A DNA stretch of 64,000 nucleotides from Oikopleura dioica. Taxonomy: Eukaryota; Chordata; Appendicularia; Copelata; Oikopleuridae. This document shows positions 20,901 to 30,620 of this stretch, piece after piece. How positions within the stretch are numbered: position 1 is the stretch's first letter; each line of letters starts with the position of its first letter. The position numbers and the translations under genes are program-made. The notes beneath the pieces were generated by a model. It worked only from the letters and a program-made list of their open reading frames with translations. It ran no database searches and was not told the origin of the DNA. The stretch spans positions 3,294,501-3,358,500 of the forward strand of contig OU015568.1 in the NCBI GenBank assembly GCA_907165135.1. The letters run 5' to 3'.

Positions 20901-22041
20901 CGATGCTGCTCGTACAATAGTCGACGAAGTTGTTCTGCGGCACCAGATCATTCCGAAGATCGTCTCCAGCGATCGCGGTACTGCATTCGTCTCCGCTACA
21001 ATGGATGAGATGACTAAGCAGCTGGGCATCGTCGCAAAACAGCATACTGCCTATCGCCCACAGAGCACAGGAAACCTGGAACGAGCCCACCGCAGCTTCA
21101 AGTCCTTCGTTTTCATGCTACAACACGAGCGAAACATGACTTGGATCGATGCAGTACCATACGCGTGCGCCTACATGAACAGCCACAAGAATTCTGGTAC
21201 AGGTCAGTCGCCACATTCTCTAGTTACTGGTCGCCGACCGCGTCTCACTGTCCAAGAAACCATCCACGATCCCGATTTGAGCTCGTCTTCTCCATCTACT
21301 TATGGTAAGATGATCCGAGAACGTCTTCAACTTCTCCACTCACTCGCAAAAGTCGCCAACAAGGCCGCGGATGAAGCGCTGGAAAGAAAGTTGAACAAGG
21401 CTCATCGTGCTCGACCACTCAATTCTGGAGACCAGGTTACTCTGTTCCGCCCGGTCGCCAAAGCAGCAAAGTCCAAAGGATACGACTGGATTGGACCGTT
21501 CGAAGTCGTTACTGCATCTGAACATGTTGTCAAAATCAAGGATCAGAAGCAGAATTACGACTGGGTTCACCGCGCGCACTTGCGTTACGTACCTGACAGA
21601 CTGGCTCATCTTCGAAATTCCGAGTTGCAGCGTGAGCTCGAAATACTAGAATCTTCTGGCTCCGACTCGCTCAACTCTGATGAAAATCGTCCAGAAAATG
21701 CAGCTGGAACTTATTCGGAAGGTCACGATTTACTTCCAAAACTTGGGAGGCCGACTGAGAAAAATGTAAGTTCCGGAAGCAAAAAGCGGAAAGCTGGACC
21801 TACCTCAACGCAAACTCGACCGAAACGACCTCGCTCCGCAACTTTGGATCCTCCAGCTTCGTCGAATTCTTCTCGCCGAGCTTCACAAACTTCTCTTGAT
21901 CTTTCTGGAACTACTTCGGGACCGATTCCGGCGCTTGTCGAACATTTCTCTAAATTAGAAGCAAGTAGACAGCGAAAATCTAGCAGGAATCGCAAAAAGA
22001 CAAGCAGAATTGAAGTTGATCCGAAGAAAAAGTCGTATTAG
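17974..22041 (+). CDS. pol: Retrotransposon Pol polyprotein (PR-RT-RH-INT)
   Basis: An ORF of 1355 residues. Protease region: GIFDNGSDDLLLP, with Asn where Thr/Ser is usual in D-T/S-G, then NTPCLIGRTVID. Reverse transcriptase: VVDKKDGSPRVV, MPFGLTCAGQIFSR, catalytic YIDDV. RNase H: TDASEVAVGAVL and TEREAYGILFGIRRF. Integrase: zinc-binding HDDSAHPG...CVICAKK, catalytic core YIDFTV, SSDRGTAFVS and the conserved E in GNLERAHRSF, then a GPY/F-type module DWIGPFEVV. The tail is Ser/Lys-rich. The frame is open throughout, so the element may still be active. Confidence 0.95.
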   Translation: MSNSLRARSNCILPTQPWFINLKLTIGERSFTVNDGIFDNGSDDLLLPSRFVPPELIRDLDDSDIVINGVNGKSKAVGEFITDVTIGDATFNDIKVIVTDHKNTPCLIGRTVIDHPSCVSFGRTGTEIVVQRRLGPGTDITTHKFGINGYRSDPWNATRETSNAQLLVLEEPPSSGTNVLSAGTHLHGEGGENASLAVESSSTARKDNVTSEQPPHRDKPDLSASTAELCAWLESKKNLKLPTSWEDAQELRTVSTLCVEFDDIFGSDDDPLGEFIHPVRIPTNGKSASRKQHQIQFRNQAAVDGKMDEMDTTRVIEPCPDPKGFNTPIHVVDKKDGSPRVVANFKDTLNRVLKDPDPYSMPSLREIFNEIRPGNMYLASVDYRSGYWQILIDEQDRHKTAFTWRGKTWQYRKMPFGLTCAGQIFSRCVGEALESITDREGLYIYIDDVLLCAPTFSAYVQKLRSLFEATRKFGLRLHPGKCHFLAKSVKFLGRVISPEGMSIDPDHAQGVDSLKQPTTRTELRCLLGRLTFIREFLETRLHERIDTNCFSQLVHELNKLNRDGEFYWSPEAQRKFDLVKKRLKTSPVISYPDPERDFLLVTDASEVAVGAVLLQLVDGKEKIVGVASRTFTAVETRWSTTEREAYGILFGIRRFDYFLRGRPFVVKCDHAALQYIDSVDHKNAKLSRWMDELSSYRFIVEYIPGEQNVWADFFSRPFGLKKPVHKDVHVPAGKFADFGNGLRAYVPSWCTKQQVSCPVGTSEKLLTEGLTSAFITRSGSFILNTRVEDYFKLASDQRADFSIGGLIKAVTSFQREPKSIQLDRKDHNYDIFRVNWPHFKICQRTDLLLHVKDGKHRQVLPPEHVRRLLRISHDDSAHPGASRVADSLESYWWPSMDDDIKNYVASCVICAKKKGNQGHISSPNIGHCKRGERPFEVIYIDFTVFDKCNGKRFVCTILDSFTRYFIAKVVPGERAIDAARTIVDEVVLRHQIIPKIVSSDRGTAFVSATMDEMTKQLGIVAKQHTAYRPQSTGNLERAHRSFKSFVFMLQHERNMTWIDAVPYACAYMNSHKNSGTGQSPHSLVTGRRPRLTVQETIHDPDLSSSSPSTYGKMIRERLQLLHSLAKVANKAADEALERKLNKAHRARPLNSGDQVTLFRPVAKAAKSKGYDWIGPFEVVTASEHVVKIKDQKQNYDWVHRAHLRYVPDRLAHLRNSELQRELEILESSGSDSLNSDENRPENAAGTYSEGHDLLPKLGRPTEKNVSSGSKKRKAGPTSTQTRPKRPRSATLDPPASSNSSRRASQTSLDLSGTTSGPIPALVEHFSKLEASRQRKSSRNRKKTSRIEVDPKKKSY

Positions 22042-22280
22042 CTCTACTCGTCTCTGATCGGCTGAGCGCGCCGTCACTGACTCATCAAAATCGTCGGGCA
22101 AAAGTCTGCGCTCTCCGAGTTCTCTGCATCTGGCTGCGCTGTGATTCGCTCTTTCGCGCGCCGCTGACTCATCGCCGGCTGCTCCGTTCCTACTCTCATC
22201 TGCTGCTACTCCTCTGCTACTCATCACCTCTACACTTCTTCCTTCTTTTCTAGAGTCTCCAATCGTCAGAAGACTTGAAG

Positions 22281-22291
22281 ACTGGGGGAGC
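22281..22291 (+). promoter_or_regulatory. Polypurine tract
   Basis: ACTGGGGGAGC immediately before the 3' LTR, the expected plus-strand primer position. Confidence 0.7.
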
Positions 22292-22498
22292 TGTTAGGTC
22301 AGCAAGAAGCCGTTATGATCTGATAAGGATCGAGGCGCCGCCGCTGTTTTTGCACTGCACTCAGTTCTATCTAACTCAACTTGAAATACACACCTATTTC
22401 CAGTTATACTCGAAGATTATTCTAGAGAGCCGCAGGATCTATTAGAGAAGCAACGATACTTAGTGTAGTGGGAATCAGGAGCTATTCCTGACCTATCA
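22292..22498 (+). repeat. 3' LTR
   Basis: Same 207-bp sequence as the 5' LTR, followed by the target duplication CATTG (22499-22503). Confidence 0.93.
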
Positions 22499-22514
22499 CA
22501 TTGTTTATTCAGTA

Positions 22515-23922
22515 TCACGAGTATTCAAAATATCTGCCGCCACGTGACCTATTTTTGTACATTTTAAACAGCACGATGCCAGCAACAAAAGTCAGCCCTA
22601 GAATGCATCCAACAATCCAAGTGAATAAAAGGTCTTCTTTATGCTTTTTTAGGGCGCTCGCGACTTTTTGAAAAATATCAATTGTTCCATTTGTGAGATT
22701 TTTTCGTATTTCCGTCAATCGGCTTGTTGAAATTTGTGATTGATTGAAGGAAGAGTCCAAGACGCAGGAATTTCCAACAGAGAGGTAGCCGAACTCGCAG
22801 GCACATTTCGGCAAGTCCGAGTTTTTCTAGAGCTTACTGTTACCCTGCGTTTATGAACTTGCTTTACTTGATTGAAACAAAGTTGATCACAAGGATTTTC
22901 TCCAAAACAAGCATCACGAAAATGTACTTCTTCAAGCTCATTGTCGTCATCATCGAAATTATCTTCTTCGAAATAATCAAAGCATTCAAATTGAGCTTTT
23001 TTGACGAAGAAAATCTTCTCGAGGAGCTCTTCAAAATCATCGACGTGGATTATGTAGTCGATCGTTCTCTCTATTTCGTGATGAGAAAGGTTCAAATCAA
23101 AGTCACCTAAAAACCGGTCATTTTTTGACGAATAAAAATGAGTTCATTACCAACAGCTAGGATGAAAATTTCGACTCCGATTGATTTTGCAATTTTTAAT
23201 TCTTCAACTGCCAGTTTCGGTTCTGTAAATTCGCCGTCTGTAATAATGACGATTGCCTTCTTTGAGTTCTGATTTTTCTCGTCACGTGGGCAGCTTGAAA
23301 ACTCAGTCATTGCTTTTCGAAGGCCAAAGTGAACATTCGTCTGGTCTTCAAAAGTATGCTCCAGTCTTTCCGAAAATTGTTAGTTTTCTACAATAGAAAA
23401 AAAGTTACCGAAAAAGGTTTTCTTTGATTTTAGAGTAGGACTGTTCTTCATTCAGACGATGGGAAATGAAAGCAGATGATCCGTAGCGAATGAGAGAGAT
23501 TCTAGTGTTGAAATCATCGATAGGGAAAAGAACGGAACTCATTTTCTCAATGCTATCTTTTTGCAGATTCCAGCTCTTCTCGGAAATCGAACGGCTAAAA
23601 TTTAATCAGGGAATCTTTCAATCTTCCTCTTTTACCTTGAATCGAGTAAAAAGACCAGATCAAGCGGTCTGGACTCGCATAAAAGTGGCTTCTTTTTCGA
23701 GACTTCTTCGATTTCATCCTCGTTTTCTCCACTAAAAATCTGCACGTGATCGAGGTCAACTTGATCTTCTGGAATTTTCAACGTCTCTTTTTGATCATTA
23801 CTTTCGACAATCACTGTAAATGTCGATGTATAGTGATGCTCTGTAAAAAGCGTTATGTATTTTTGGAAACCGCTTTCTGATTTGACTACTGAAAAGAGGG
23901 TTGAAAGAAAAAGAACTTTCAT
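22515..23922 (-). CDS. vWA-EGF-like single-pass membrane protein (copy A)
   Basis: Exons 23636-23922, 23409-23594, 23151-23365, 22868-23106 and 22515-22826; all introns are GT-AG and about 40-45 nt with consistent phases. Signal peptide MKVLFLSTLFSVVKS; a von Willebrand factor A domain with a full MIDAS start (LVFLLDSSRSIS, DxSxS) and IVIITDGEFTE; an acidic linker; one EGF-like module (CFGENPCDQLCFNQ...CACEFGYLSVGNSC); then a TM helix (FTWIVGCILGLTFVAGIVLF) and a short basic tail. Matrilin-like domains but membrane-anchored. Likely an adhesion or matrix-binding receptor. Confidence 0.85.
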
Positions 23923-24108
23923 TTTGTGAATTTTCCACGACGAGGTGGATTCGAATTGAAAAGGGAGGAGTGAGTCAATGAGCAAATATGACAATCATTC
24001 AAAAAAGGATGAATCCTCTTTTTTGTCAATAAATTCAAGTTTAAAATGAACAATGGAATAAAATAAAGTTTATGGTAAAAAATTTTCTGCCCACTTTTTG
24101 TTCAGTAG

Positions 24109-24618
24109 ATTCCCAAGGCTTTCAAAGACCCGTGGCAAAAAGCAGTATTCGTTGGTGTTGTTGAAGAGCTCTCAAAGTTGGAAGTGCGCTTTGTAAGTCG
24201 CCCGGTAAAGTGGCAATTTTCGTCGATTTAGTTGCTGCAATCGACTATTTGATCGAGAGGCCCAACAATGGGAATCGAGAAAGATATCCGGAAAAAGATC
24301 CGTTCTCCCAGGCATATAAATACAACCTCCTTTCCAAAATGATATTCAGTGAAATAACCGTCCGATTTTTCCATTTTTTGCTTGATAAAGATTGTGATTT
24401 TCGAGAAAAATTGTTTGTCAACTTTCTCGCCCGAGGGCAAGTGTGACAAGGCCTCGAGCCAACGAGAGAATATGCTCAGGCAAACAAACAACCAATCAAA
24501 AGATTCCAAGAGAAACTTTCACATTTTTTCGCCTCGACTCGCGAATCTCTGCAGGCAACTTGTGGGGCGGAGAAAAGACTCGCACAAGTTAGAGGCGGAG
24601 ATTTCCAAGTCGATGGTG
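24109..24618 (+). other. Exon-like open segments of an unrecognised gene (copy A)
   Basis: 24109-24192 (IPKAFKDPWQKAVFVGVVEELSK) ends at a GTAAGT donor. 24451-24618 (GLEPTREYAQANKQPIKRFQ, ATCGAEKRLAQVRGG) follows an AAG and ends at GTAAGC. Codon use looks coding, but I could not join the pieces in one frame or recognise a family. It may be a degraded gene. Confidence 0.3.
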
Positions 24619-24855
24619 GTAAGCTTCGAAATTCAGCCTAAAATAACTGATCACGTGACGCTGGTTAATCTCACCTGGCATATGCATTTTCAAGGAAATA
24701 GAATGCTTATGTTAGTGAGGCTGCCCGGAATCATTAAAAATCGACGCTATGGGAATTGACTCTTCCGGTCTACTAATTTTTCTGCGAATAAAAATGACTC
24801 TTCCATCTGTCACTCTTCCATGTCTTCGTTTGCCGGCTTCCACGGAATTCTGAAA

Positions 24856-26426
24856 ATGAAAATTCCCATTTTTGCTCCAATTTTTCTCAAGGATTCAATT
24901 CTCGCCCAACTTTGTCCGTAATTCTTCTCCTTTTTGATCAACTCCTTTCAATTTTTTCTAGAGATCAAGATCTGGGAGATCTCTGCGAGTCTAATTGCAA
25001 AGAAGATCTCCTCTCTTGCTTAGAGAACTGCTCAACAGCCGCTTGTCAAGAAGAATGTTATCTGACTGACGTTCTTTGCGAGACAAAATGTCCCTGTAAC
25101 ATCTACTGTCCAAACGGATGTGAAGGTTGCGAACACCCTCTTTGCAATCAGCCCAGTTGTTTTGAAGAAAACGAGCTTGAATACGCCAACTGTGTTGAAT
25201 CAGTCAAGGATAAGCTTTCAACTTGCTACGATGACTGCACTAATGAGCTGGAAATTGACTGCTATTCTGCCTGTAATGACGAGAGTCTTGCAAACATTGA
25301 AAAGTGTCCGTGCATGAGCGGCTGCGACACCGGATGTCCTTGCGAAAACTATACCTGCTCCGGGACAAGCAGAAGACTTACACATCTCGGTGTGTCCTGG
25401 CAGTACCCAAATTACCCGCCGGTTTTTTATATGACGGATAATATGGGGCTGTCAATGGATACGGTTGAGTACGAATTTGTCGACAAGTATACTAATAGGC
25501 GCGGCTCGTTATATTTTGATCTATTCAGCGGTGGGCAAAATTATCAAAGTTGTTGCCCCCTATTTACCCTCTTGATGTCTTAGCTGGTTAAAAAGAGCCA
25601 GAAAAAAGCCTGATCTATGCAGATTTTGCTTTTCTACGCGGCGTTCTGTACATTTTCGGCGGCGATGATTACGAGTACAGCGTTCAAAAAATGAACGACG
25701 ATTGCACCATCGAGAAGGTAGACATCCGTCCAAAATATGGCCATCGAAGTATCGCGGGCATCGAGACGTTTGATGACAAAATCTGGCTGTGCTTTTACGA
25801 GTACAAAAAGTGTCAGTATTTCGATGGAGAAACGTTCGAAATCGCTGATGGAAGGACTGCTGATGATCATAACTATGGATCGCTTTGTACGTACGAGAAT
25901 AATCTCGTGGGAATAGGAGGTTTGGGAAGCAACAAAGTCAGTACCGAGCTCTACTTTGGCGACTAGGGTCTGCAAAAATACGTAGTTCTATGTTGATTTG
26001 CGAACATTTTGAAGACCCTAGCTTAGCGGAGCTTGGCTGAAACCAGCTGGTACTGATCACCCAGTCGGCCATGCGAAGGGAGAATGCTTGACTTTGGAAG
26101 ATGGAGTCTTGACAATGGCAGGAGAAGAAGGGAAGGAGATCTACCTCCTACGGGATCTCAAATGGTCGAATGTCGGAAGACTTCTTACTGTAAGTTTCAC
26201 TGTCTAGAACTGACGAATAGCGAGAGTTAAGGCTGTAACTGTCCCAACATTGGTGAGACTCGACGATGAGCTGATTCTTTTCGCCGGTTCCTTCACTCAA
26301 GATGTTCAAAAAATGATCTGGAATGGAGAAACAATTGAAGATGTCGAAATTATCTTCGAGCAACCAGAAGAGAAAATCTTTACTCCAATAGTTTTCGAGA
26401 GTTTTTCGAATAAATGCAAAGCTTGA
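24856..26426 (+). CDS. Secreted Cys-rich/kelch-repeat protein K1 (copy A)
   Basis: Exons 24856-24917, 24962-25548, 25596 to about 25960, about 26030-26189 and about 26225-26426. Signal peptide MKIPIFAPIFLKDSILAQ, then a module with 25 cysteines in some 125 residues (CESNCKEDLLSCLENC, CPCNIYCPNGCEGC, CDTGCPC), then kelch-like blades: FAFLRGVLYIFGGDD, LCTYENNLVGIGG, GVLTMAGEEG, DELILFAGSF. The end KCKA carries the terminal Cys shared with paralogues. A 47-nt intron fits at 25549-25595. The junctions at about 25960 and 26190 do not resolve to canonical sites; the first holds a 59-nt hairpin. Probably an extracellular beta-propeller scaffold; ligand unknown. Confidence 0.65.
25963..26021 (+). repeat. 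59-nt hairpin in K1 (also at 35157-35215)
   Basis: Starts CTAGGGTCTGCAAAAAT and ends ATTTTGAAGACCCTAG, so the ends pair over about 16 nt. It falls in the non-coding gap between two kelch exons. A small inverted-repeat insertion is possible. Confidence 0.55.
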
Positions 26427-26479
26427 ATTTTAAGCCTTAAAATTAACTAAACATATTTTACTGAAATAAATCGTTTGGG

Positions 26480-26835
26480 AACAGAGGGAAGAAATTGTGA
26501 GCAACAGTCTATTTTATGTTCATTTGATTTCTGTAGTTCGATCGAATTCGATTTCGGAGAGAGGATCTGTCGCGATTTTTACGGTTCCGTCGGCTGGAAA
26601 GGAGTCGCGCGTTTTTGTTACCAAAGTAACCCATTTCGGTGATTCTCCATTTCCGCATTTGAGAGTTTATATTGCTTCGGAGGTGGTGCATCGCATTGTT
26701 GAGATATCGCTGGTAGCTTATTCCATCCGAGGCGACAAAAGAGACGACAAGAGCGTGAAAAAAAGATCGAAGTTGCATATTTATTTTTTGCTTTTGCTTT
26801 TGTTGCTCTCTATATTTCGCTAAAAATACTTGCAA
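26480..26835. other. Possible small gene, strand unclear
   Basis: Both strands are open over about 320 nt. The minus-strand frame has a signal-like start (MQLRSFFHALVVSFVASDG) then a basic tail; another minus frame reads DSFPADGTVKIATDPLSEIE. No family recognised. Duplicated at 35674-36029. Confidence 0.2.
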
Positions 26836-27089
26836 TGTCTAAAAAGTTTCTTTGCAAAGGCATTTTAAATTACTGGCAAATATTGAATTTCTACTGAAAA
26901 CAAGTGGTCCCAGCGGGAGATCCACGAATTCATCGACTGTCATCAGCAACATCGTCTCTGGGAGGGGGTCTGGATTTCGGTCGAAATTAAATTCCTTCGC
27001 TCTAGGTCAAGGCCGCTTCGAAAATTCAAACAAGGAAGTCGCTCTGCTTCGGCTTCCTGACCCAATTCATAGTCGCTTGCGAACAGGGA

Positions 27090-27305
27090 TGTACATTCGC
27101 AGTGGGGAAATCGCAGAAATCTTCGCAGTGCGACCTGCGAACTGCGGAATTTCGCACTTCGCAGCGCAGTCAGAGCACATGTATGCACATCGCACCGCAG
27201 TCCGCAGTTTTAGCAGAATTTTCGAAAACTGCGATTTTTCCACAGTCATTTTCCGCAGTTATTGATTAATCTCGCAGTTCGCAGACTGCGGATTCTGCGG
27301 TTATT
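27090..27305. repeat. CGCAG/CTGCG-rich short-motif region (copy A)
   Basis: At least a dozen CGCAG or CTGCG words on both strands within about 215 bp, giving many small inverted repeats. Copy B is at about 36285-36499. No coding role seen. Confidence 0.55.
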
Positions 27306-27436
27306 TTCGAGCAATTTTTTCAAGTTTTTCTCTTGTGAATTAATGGAAATACACGAAAAATAGGGCGTAGTAAGAGTGGACTCCGTTTGTCCAAGTCGCC
27401 GCTCGCCCAACTTGATCAAACTTTAAATCAAAAAAG

Positions 27437-28040
27437 AAGGGCCCGAAGGGCCGTCAAGCCCCTTAAACTTAAAAATCATGGAACGGGGCTGAGACGGCCC
27501 GAAGGGCCGTCAAGCCCCTTAAACTTAAAAATCATGGAACGGGGCTGAGACGGCCCGAAGGGCCGTCAAGCCCCTTAAACTTAAAAATCATGGAACGGGG
27601 CTGAGACGGCCCGAAGGGCCGTCAAGCCCCTTAAACTTAAAAATCATGGAACGGGGCTGAGACGGCCCGAAGGGCCGTCAAGCCCCTTAAACTTAAAAAT
27701 CATGGAACGGGGCTGAGACGGCCCGAAGGGCCGTCAAGCCCCTTAAACTTAAAAATCATGGAACGGGGCTGAGACGGCCCGAAGGGCCGTCAAGCCCCTT
27801 AAACTTAAAAATCATGGAACGGGGCTGAGACGGCCCGAAGGGCCGTCAAGCCCCTTAAACTTAAAAATCATGGAACGGGGCTGAGACGGCCCGAAGGGCC
27901 GTCAAGCCCCTTAAACTTAAAAATCATGGAACGGGGCTGAGACGGCCCGAAGGGCCGTCAAGCCCCTTAAACTTAAAAATCATGGAACGGGGCTGGGACG
28001 GCCCGAAGGGCCGTCAAGCCCTTAAACTTAAAAATCATGG
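27437..28040. repeat. 56-bp minisatellite, 11 units (copy A)
   Basis: Unit of 56 bp containing the hairpin ACGGCCC-gaa-GGGCCGT and the text CTTAAAAATCATGGAACG. Eleven near-identical units; the first and last are slightly different. Confidence 0.95.
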
Positions 28041-28452
28041 AATTCATTACTGCATCATTAATAATGATAGAAATTAAAATTTTCCACAATGCTCCTGGGA
28101 AAATTTAGACGAATCCCTAACTTTAAGCCAGGAAAACGTATGACAAAAATATTGTCCCTAGAATTCTTTACCTATTTCTGGGGCATTTCGCAAGTGATAA
28201 ATAAATAATAAGCTCATTTGAGCTTAGATGAGCATGCTTCATATTCACGCTCCAGGGTCAAAGTTTGAGCTCTGAGCATGCAGCATACTCATGCTCAGCG
28301 TTTTGCAGACTCTTCTATGAGACGATGTCTACATTATCTCATATTTCGACGACCTTTATCCGCCGCAATTTCGCAACACATAAAACTTCTGTTGAATCGG
28401 AATTTAAATGAAAATGATTTTTTACCAAGATTATTTTGTCTTTAAAAATTTA

Positions 28453-29776
28453 TTAGGCTTGGCATTTGCCAGCAGGAATTTCAACAAAAGTAGCGTAGTA
28501 GAGTTCCATGTAACAGTTGTTATTGTCGGGAAGAATTATTTCGGAGTCAATCATTCCGTTTTCGTCTAACGTCGCTTTTTCCAAGGCGCAGTAACCGGCG
28601 TACCAAGACGAGTTGAATTGGGTGACAGAATTGAAATAGTTCGAGCGCTGGATAAGACTGCCCATTTCAGTCCAGATTCCTGCGGAAACGTTGTATTTAT
28701 AAGCTCCTGGGATGGTGCTTGTATCTCCTCCGATGGTTCGGCCAGCCATGACATAGACAAACTGGTCGTCGGCAGTCATCATTTGACCGCGAAGGGGAGA
28801 GATTGGGAAGTCGGTCCCGTAGGTCCAGCTATCAGAGCCCACCTCAAGAATTTCGCTTTTACTGTGACATCTTATATGGGGATCAAAATTAATACTTCAT
28901 TTTTAATTTTTATCAAAGATTTTTGATCCGTAACCAGCGTAAGTCGGTTCCAAGCAGCCGCCAACTGTAAAGAGCGATCCTCTGAAAGTGATCATTTCTG
29001 ACCAATCGTGGCTCTCATTCGCAGTCGGCAGTTGAGATTGCCTCATTCCTGGCTCCCAAGAATGGCAAGTCTTGGAGTCTTCATTTTCAACTGCGAAACA
29101 AAGAGCAACTTGCTGGTTGAAAACGCTGCAAGAGCCGAAGACGCCGTCTTGGTGGCCAACTGAGAGGCGATCGTCCTTTTTGAAGTTTGGAAAAAATAAT
29201 TTATTTAATCATTTAATGATTCTCATAAAAATTGAGCTTTCAAAACTTTCCAATATTTCGATTTCACATCCATTTCCACCAATTTTCGCCACTTGTCTTG
29301 TCCTTTGATATCCCCCAAGGAAGTAGCTCTCACCTCTGAAAATAACAGAACAGGCATCCTCAATATCTGATAATCCGTAGTCAAAGACAATTTCGGACAC
29401 ACTGTCATCTAGTGTATTTATCGCCAGCGCCTGGTCTCGGAAATGCTGCTTATGATTGAGGACCAGAATGCTCGTGTAGGAGCAGAACTTGTTTGCTCCA
29501 CAAGCATCGTTGGTAGAACACCCCTGAGGGCAGTTTGCGCCGCAAGGACAGGCAGATTGGCAGTCAAGAAACTCAGCTTGACAGCGAGTTACGCATCTGG
29601 AATCAATCATTTTACACGTAAAAAAGAAGATCTTACGAGAAATCGCCGTTATCGCAAGCATCCTTGCAGTTGTAAAAATCTCCGTCACAACTCGACTGGC
29701 ATCTCTGACCCAATGTAAAATCCTCACATCTCTGAGCAGAGGAATAAGAAAGCAAAATTGATACAGAAAGCTTCAT
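28453..29776 (-). CDS. Secreted Cys-rich/kelch-repeat protein K2 (copy A)
   Basis: Start at 29776: signal peptide MKLSVSILLSYSSAQ. Exon 1 29637-29776, exon 2 29251-29596, exon 3 from 29175 to about 28900, last exon from about 28885 to 28453. Cys module CEDFTLGQRCQSSC, CKDAC, CVTRCQAEFLDCQSACPCG, CPQGC. Kelch-like blades: ACSVIFRGESYFLGGYQ, ITFRGSLFTVGG, DDQFVYVMAGRTIGG; end GKCQA with a closing Cys. The intron 29176-29250 has a GA donor and is absent from paralogue K3. The intron near 28890 could not be placed exactly. Same family and likely same role as K1, in the opposite orientation. Confidence 0.68.
29176..29250 (-). other. GA-AG intron in K2, absent from K3
   Basis: K2 reads ...GAAATATTG | GAAAGTTTTG...CAAAAAG | GACGATCGC. 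K3 reads GAAGTATTGGATGACCGT without interruption. Both give E-I/V-L-D-D-R-L-S. The intron is 75 nt. Confidence 0.75.
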
Positions 29777-29883
29777 TTTTTCAGATTGACCTAAATATGC
29801 ATGATTTTTTTCTTTCAGAGCCAACAGCTTGTTTTTTCTCAAGTATTAATATTCGAAAACAGGTCAAATTTTTCTAAAATTTA

Positions 29884-30610
29884 TTAAGCCTGGCATTTCC
29901 CAGCAGGAATTTCTACAAAAGTGGCATAGTACAGTTCCATGTAACAGTTGTTATTGTCAGGAAGAATGATTTCAGAGTCGATCATTCCGTTTTCGTCTAA
30001 CGTCGCCTTTTCCAAGGCGCAATAGCCAGCGTACCAGGACGAATTAAATTGAGTGACTGAATTGAGCCAGCTTGAGCGTTGAATAAGACTGCCGATTTCG
30101 CTCCAGATTCCAGATGAAACGTCGTATTTGTACGCGCTTGGGATGAGAGCGGCACCTCCTCCAATTGTCTTCCCAGCGAGGACGTAAACGAATTGGTCGT
30201 CAGCAGTCATCATGTGCCCGCGAAGAGGAGAGATGGGGAAGTCAGTACCATTTGTCCATTTCTTTGATCCAACGTCAAGAATCTCGCTTTTACCGTGGCA
30301 TCTTATTTCGGGATCAGAAATGGTTTCCTCTTGGTTGAAAAACCATGAATATTTCTGATCCCCGGCCATAGGAAATATCTTCGGAGCAGCCTCCAACCGT
30401 AAAAAGAGATCCTCTGAAATTGACCATTTCCGCCCAGTCATGACTTTCATTAGCAGTTGGGAGTTGAGTCTGCCTCATTCCAGGTTCCCAAGCAAAGCAA
30501 GTCTTGGACTCTTCGTTTTCAACGGCGAAGCAGAGAGCGACTTGGTCATCAAAAACACTGCAAGAGCCGAAAACGCCGTCTTGATGGTCAACTGAGAGAC
30601 GGTCATCCAA
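29884..30610 (-). pseudogene. Secreted kelch gene K3, beheaded in copy A
   Basis: Contains only the C-terminal blades (SGSCSVF-like block, MVNFRGSLFTVGG, DDQFVYVLAGKTIGG, end GKCQA). The reading frame ends abruptly at the duplication junction at 30610, where antisense pol sequence begins. The signal peptide, Cys module and first blade are missing. The full gene is at 39123-40424. Confidence 0.88.
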
Positions 30611-30620
30611 CCAGGTTAGT
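30611..30620. other. Duplication junction insert
   Basis: CCAGGTTAGT sits between the end of copy A and the start of copy B. It resembles ACCAGGTTAC found a few bases into copy B, as expected for a templated insertion during end joining or template switching. Confidence 0.7.

Larger units (their letters stand above)
15721..22498 (+). mobile_element. Ty3/Gypsy LTR retrotransposon, apparently intact
   Basis: 207-bp LTRs at 15721-15927 and 22292-22498 start TG and end CA, appear identical, and are flanked by a 5-bp duplication CATTG. gag is at 16721-17956 and pol at 17974-22041. The pol order protease, reverse transcriptase, RNase H, integrase is the Ty3/Gypsy (Metaviridae-type) order. A purine tract (ACTGGGGGAG, 22281-22290) sits before the 3' LTR. 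No env-like ORF is found after pol. Identical LTRs and open frames imply recent insertion. This resembles the Tor elements known from Oikopleura, but I cannot confirm membership without a search. Confidence 0.93.
21426..30610. repeat. Tandem segmental duplication, copy A
   Basis: 9185 bp repeated almost base for base at 30621-39849. It starts inside retroelement pol and ends inside kelch gene K3. The differences I could see are homopolymer-length changes and one minisatellite unit. Offset is 9195 at the left and 9239 at the right. Confidence 0.95.

Noticed and set aside
22515-23095. Alternative frame extending the vWA protein through KRRVTVSSRK
   Set aside because: That stretch is a 41-nt GT-AG intron; removal restores a complete EGF-like module.
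27421-28040. CRISPR-like array
   Set aside because: Units are direct head-to-tail repeats without unique spacers and the genome is eukaryotic, so this is a minisatellite.
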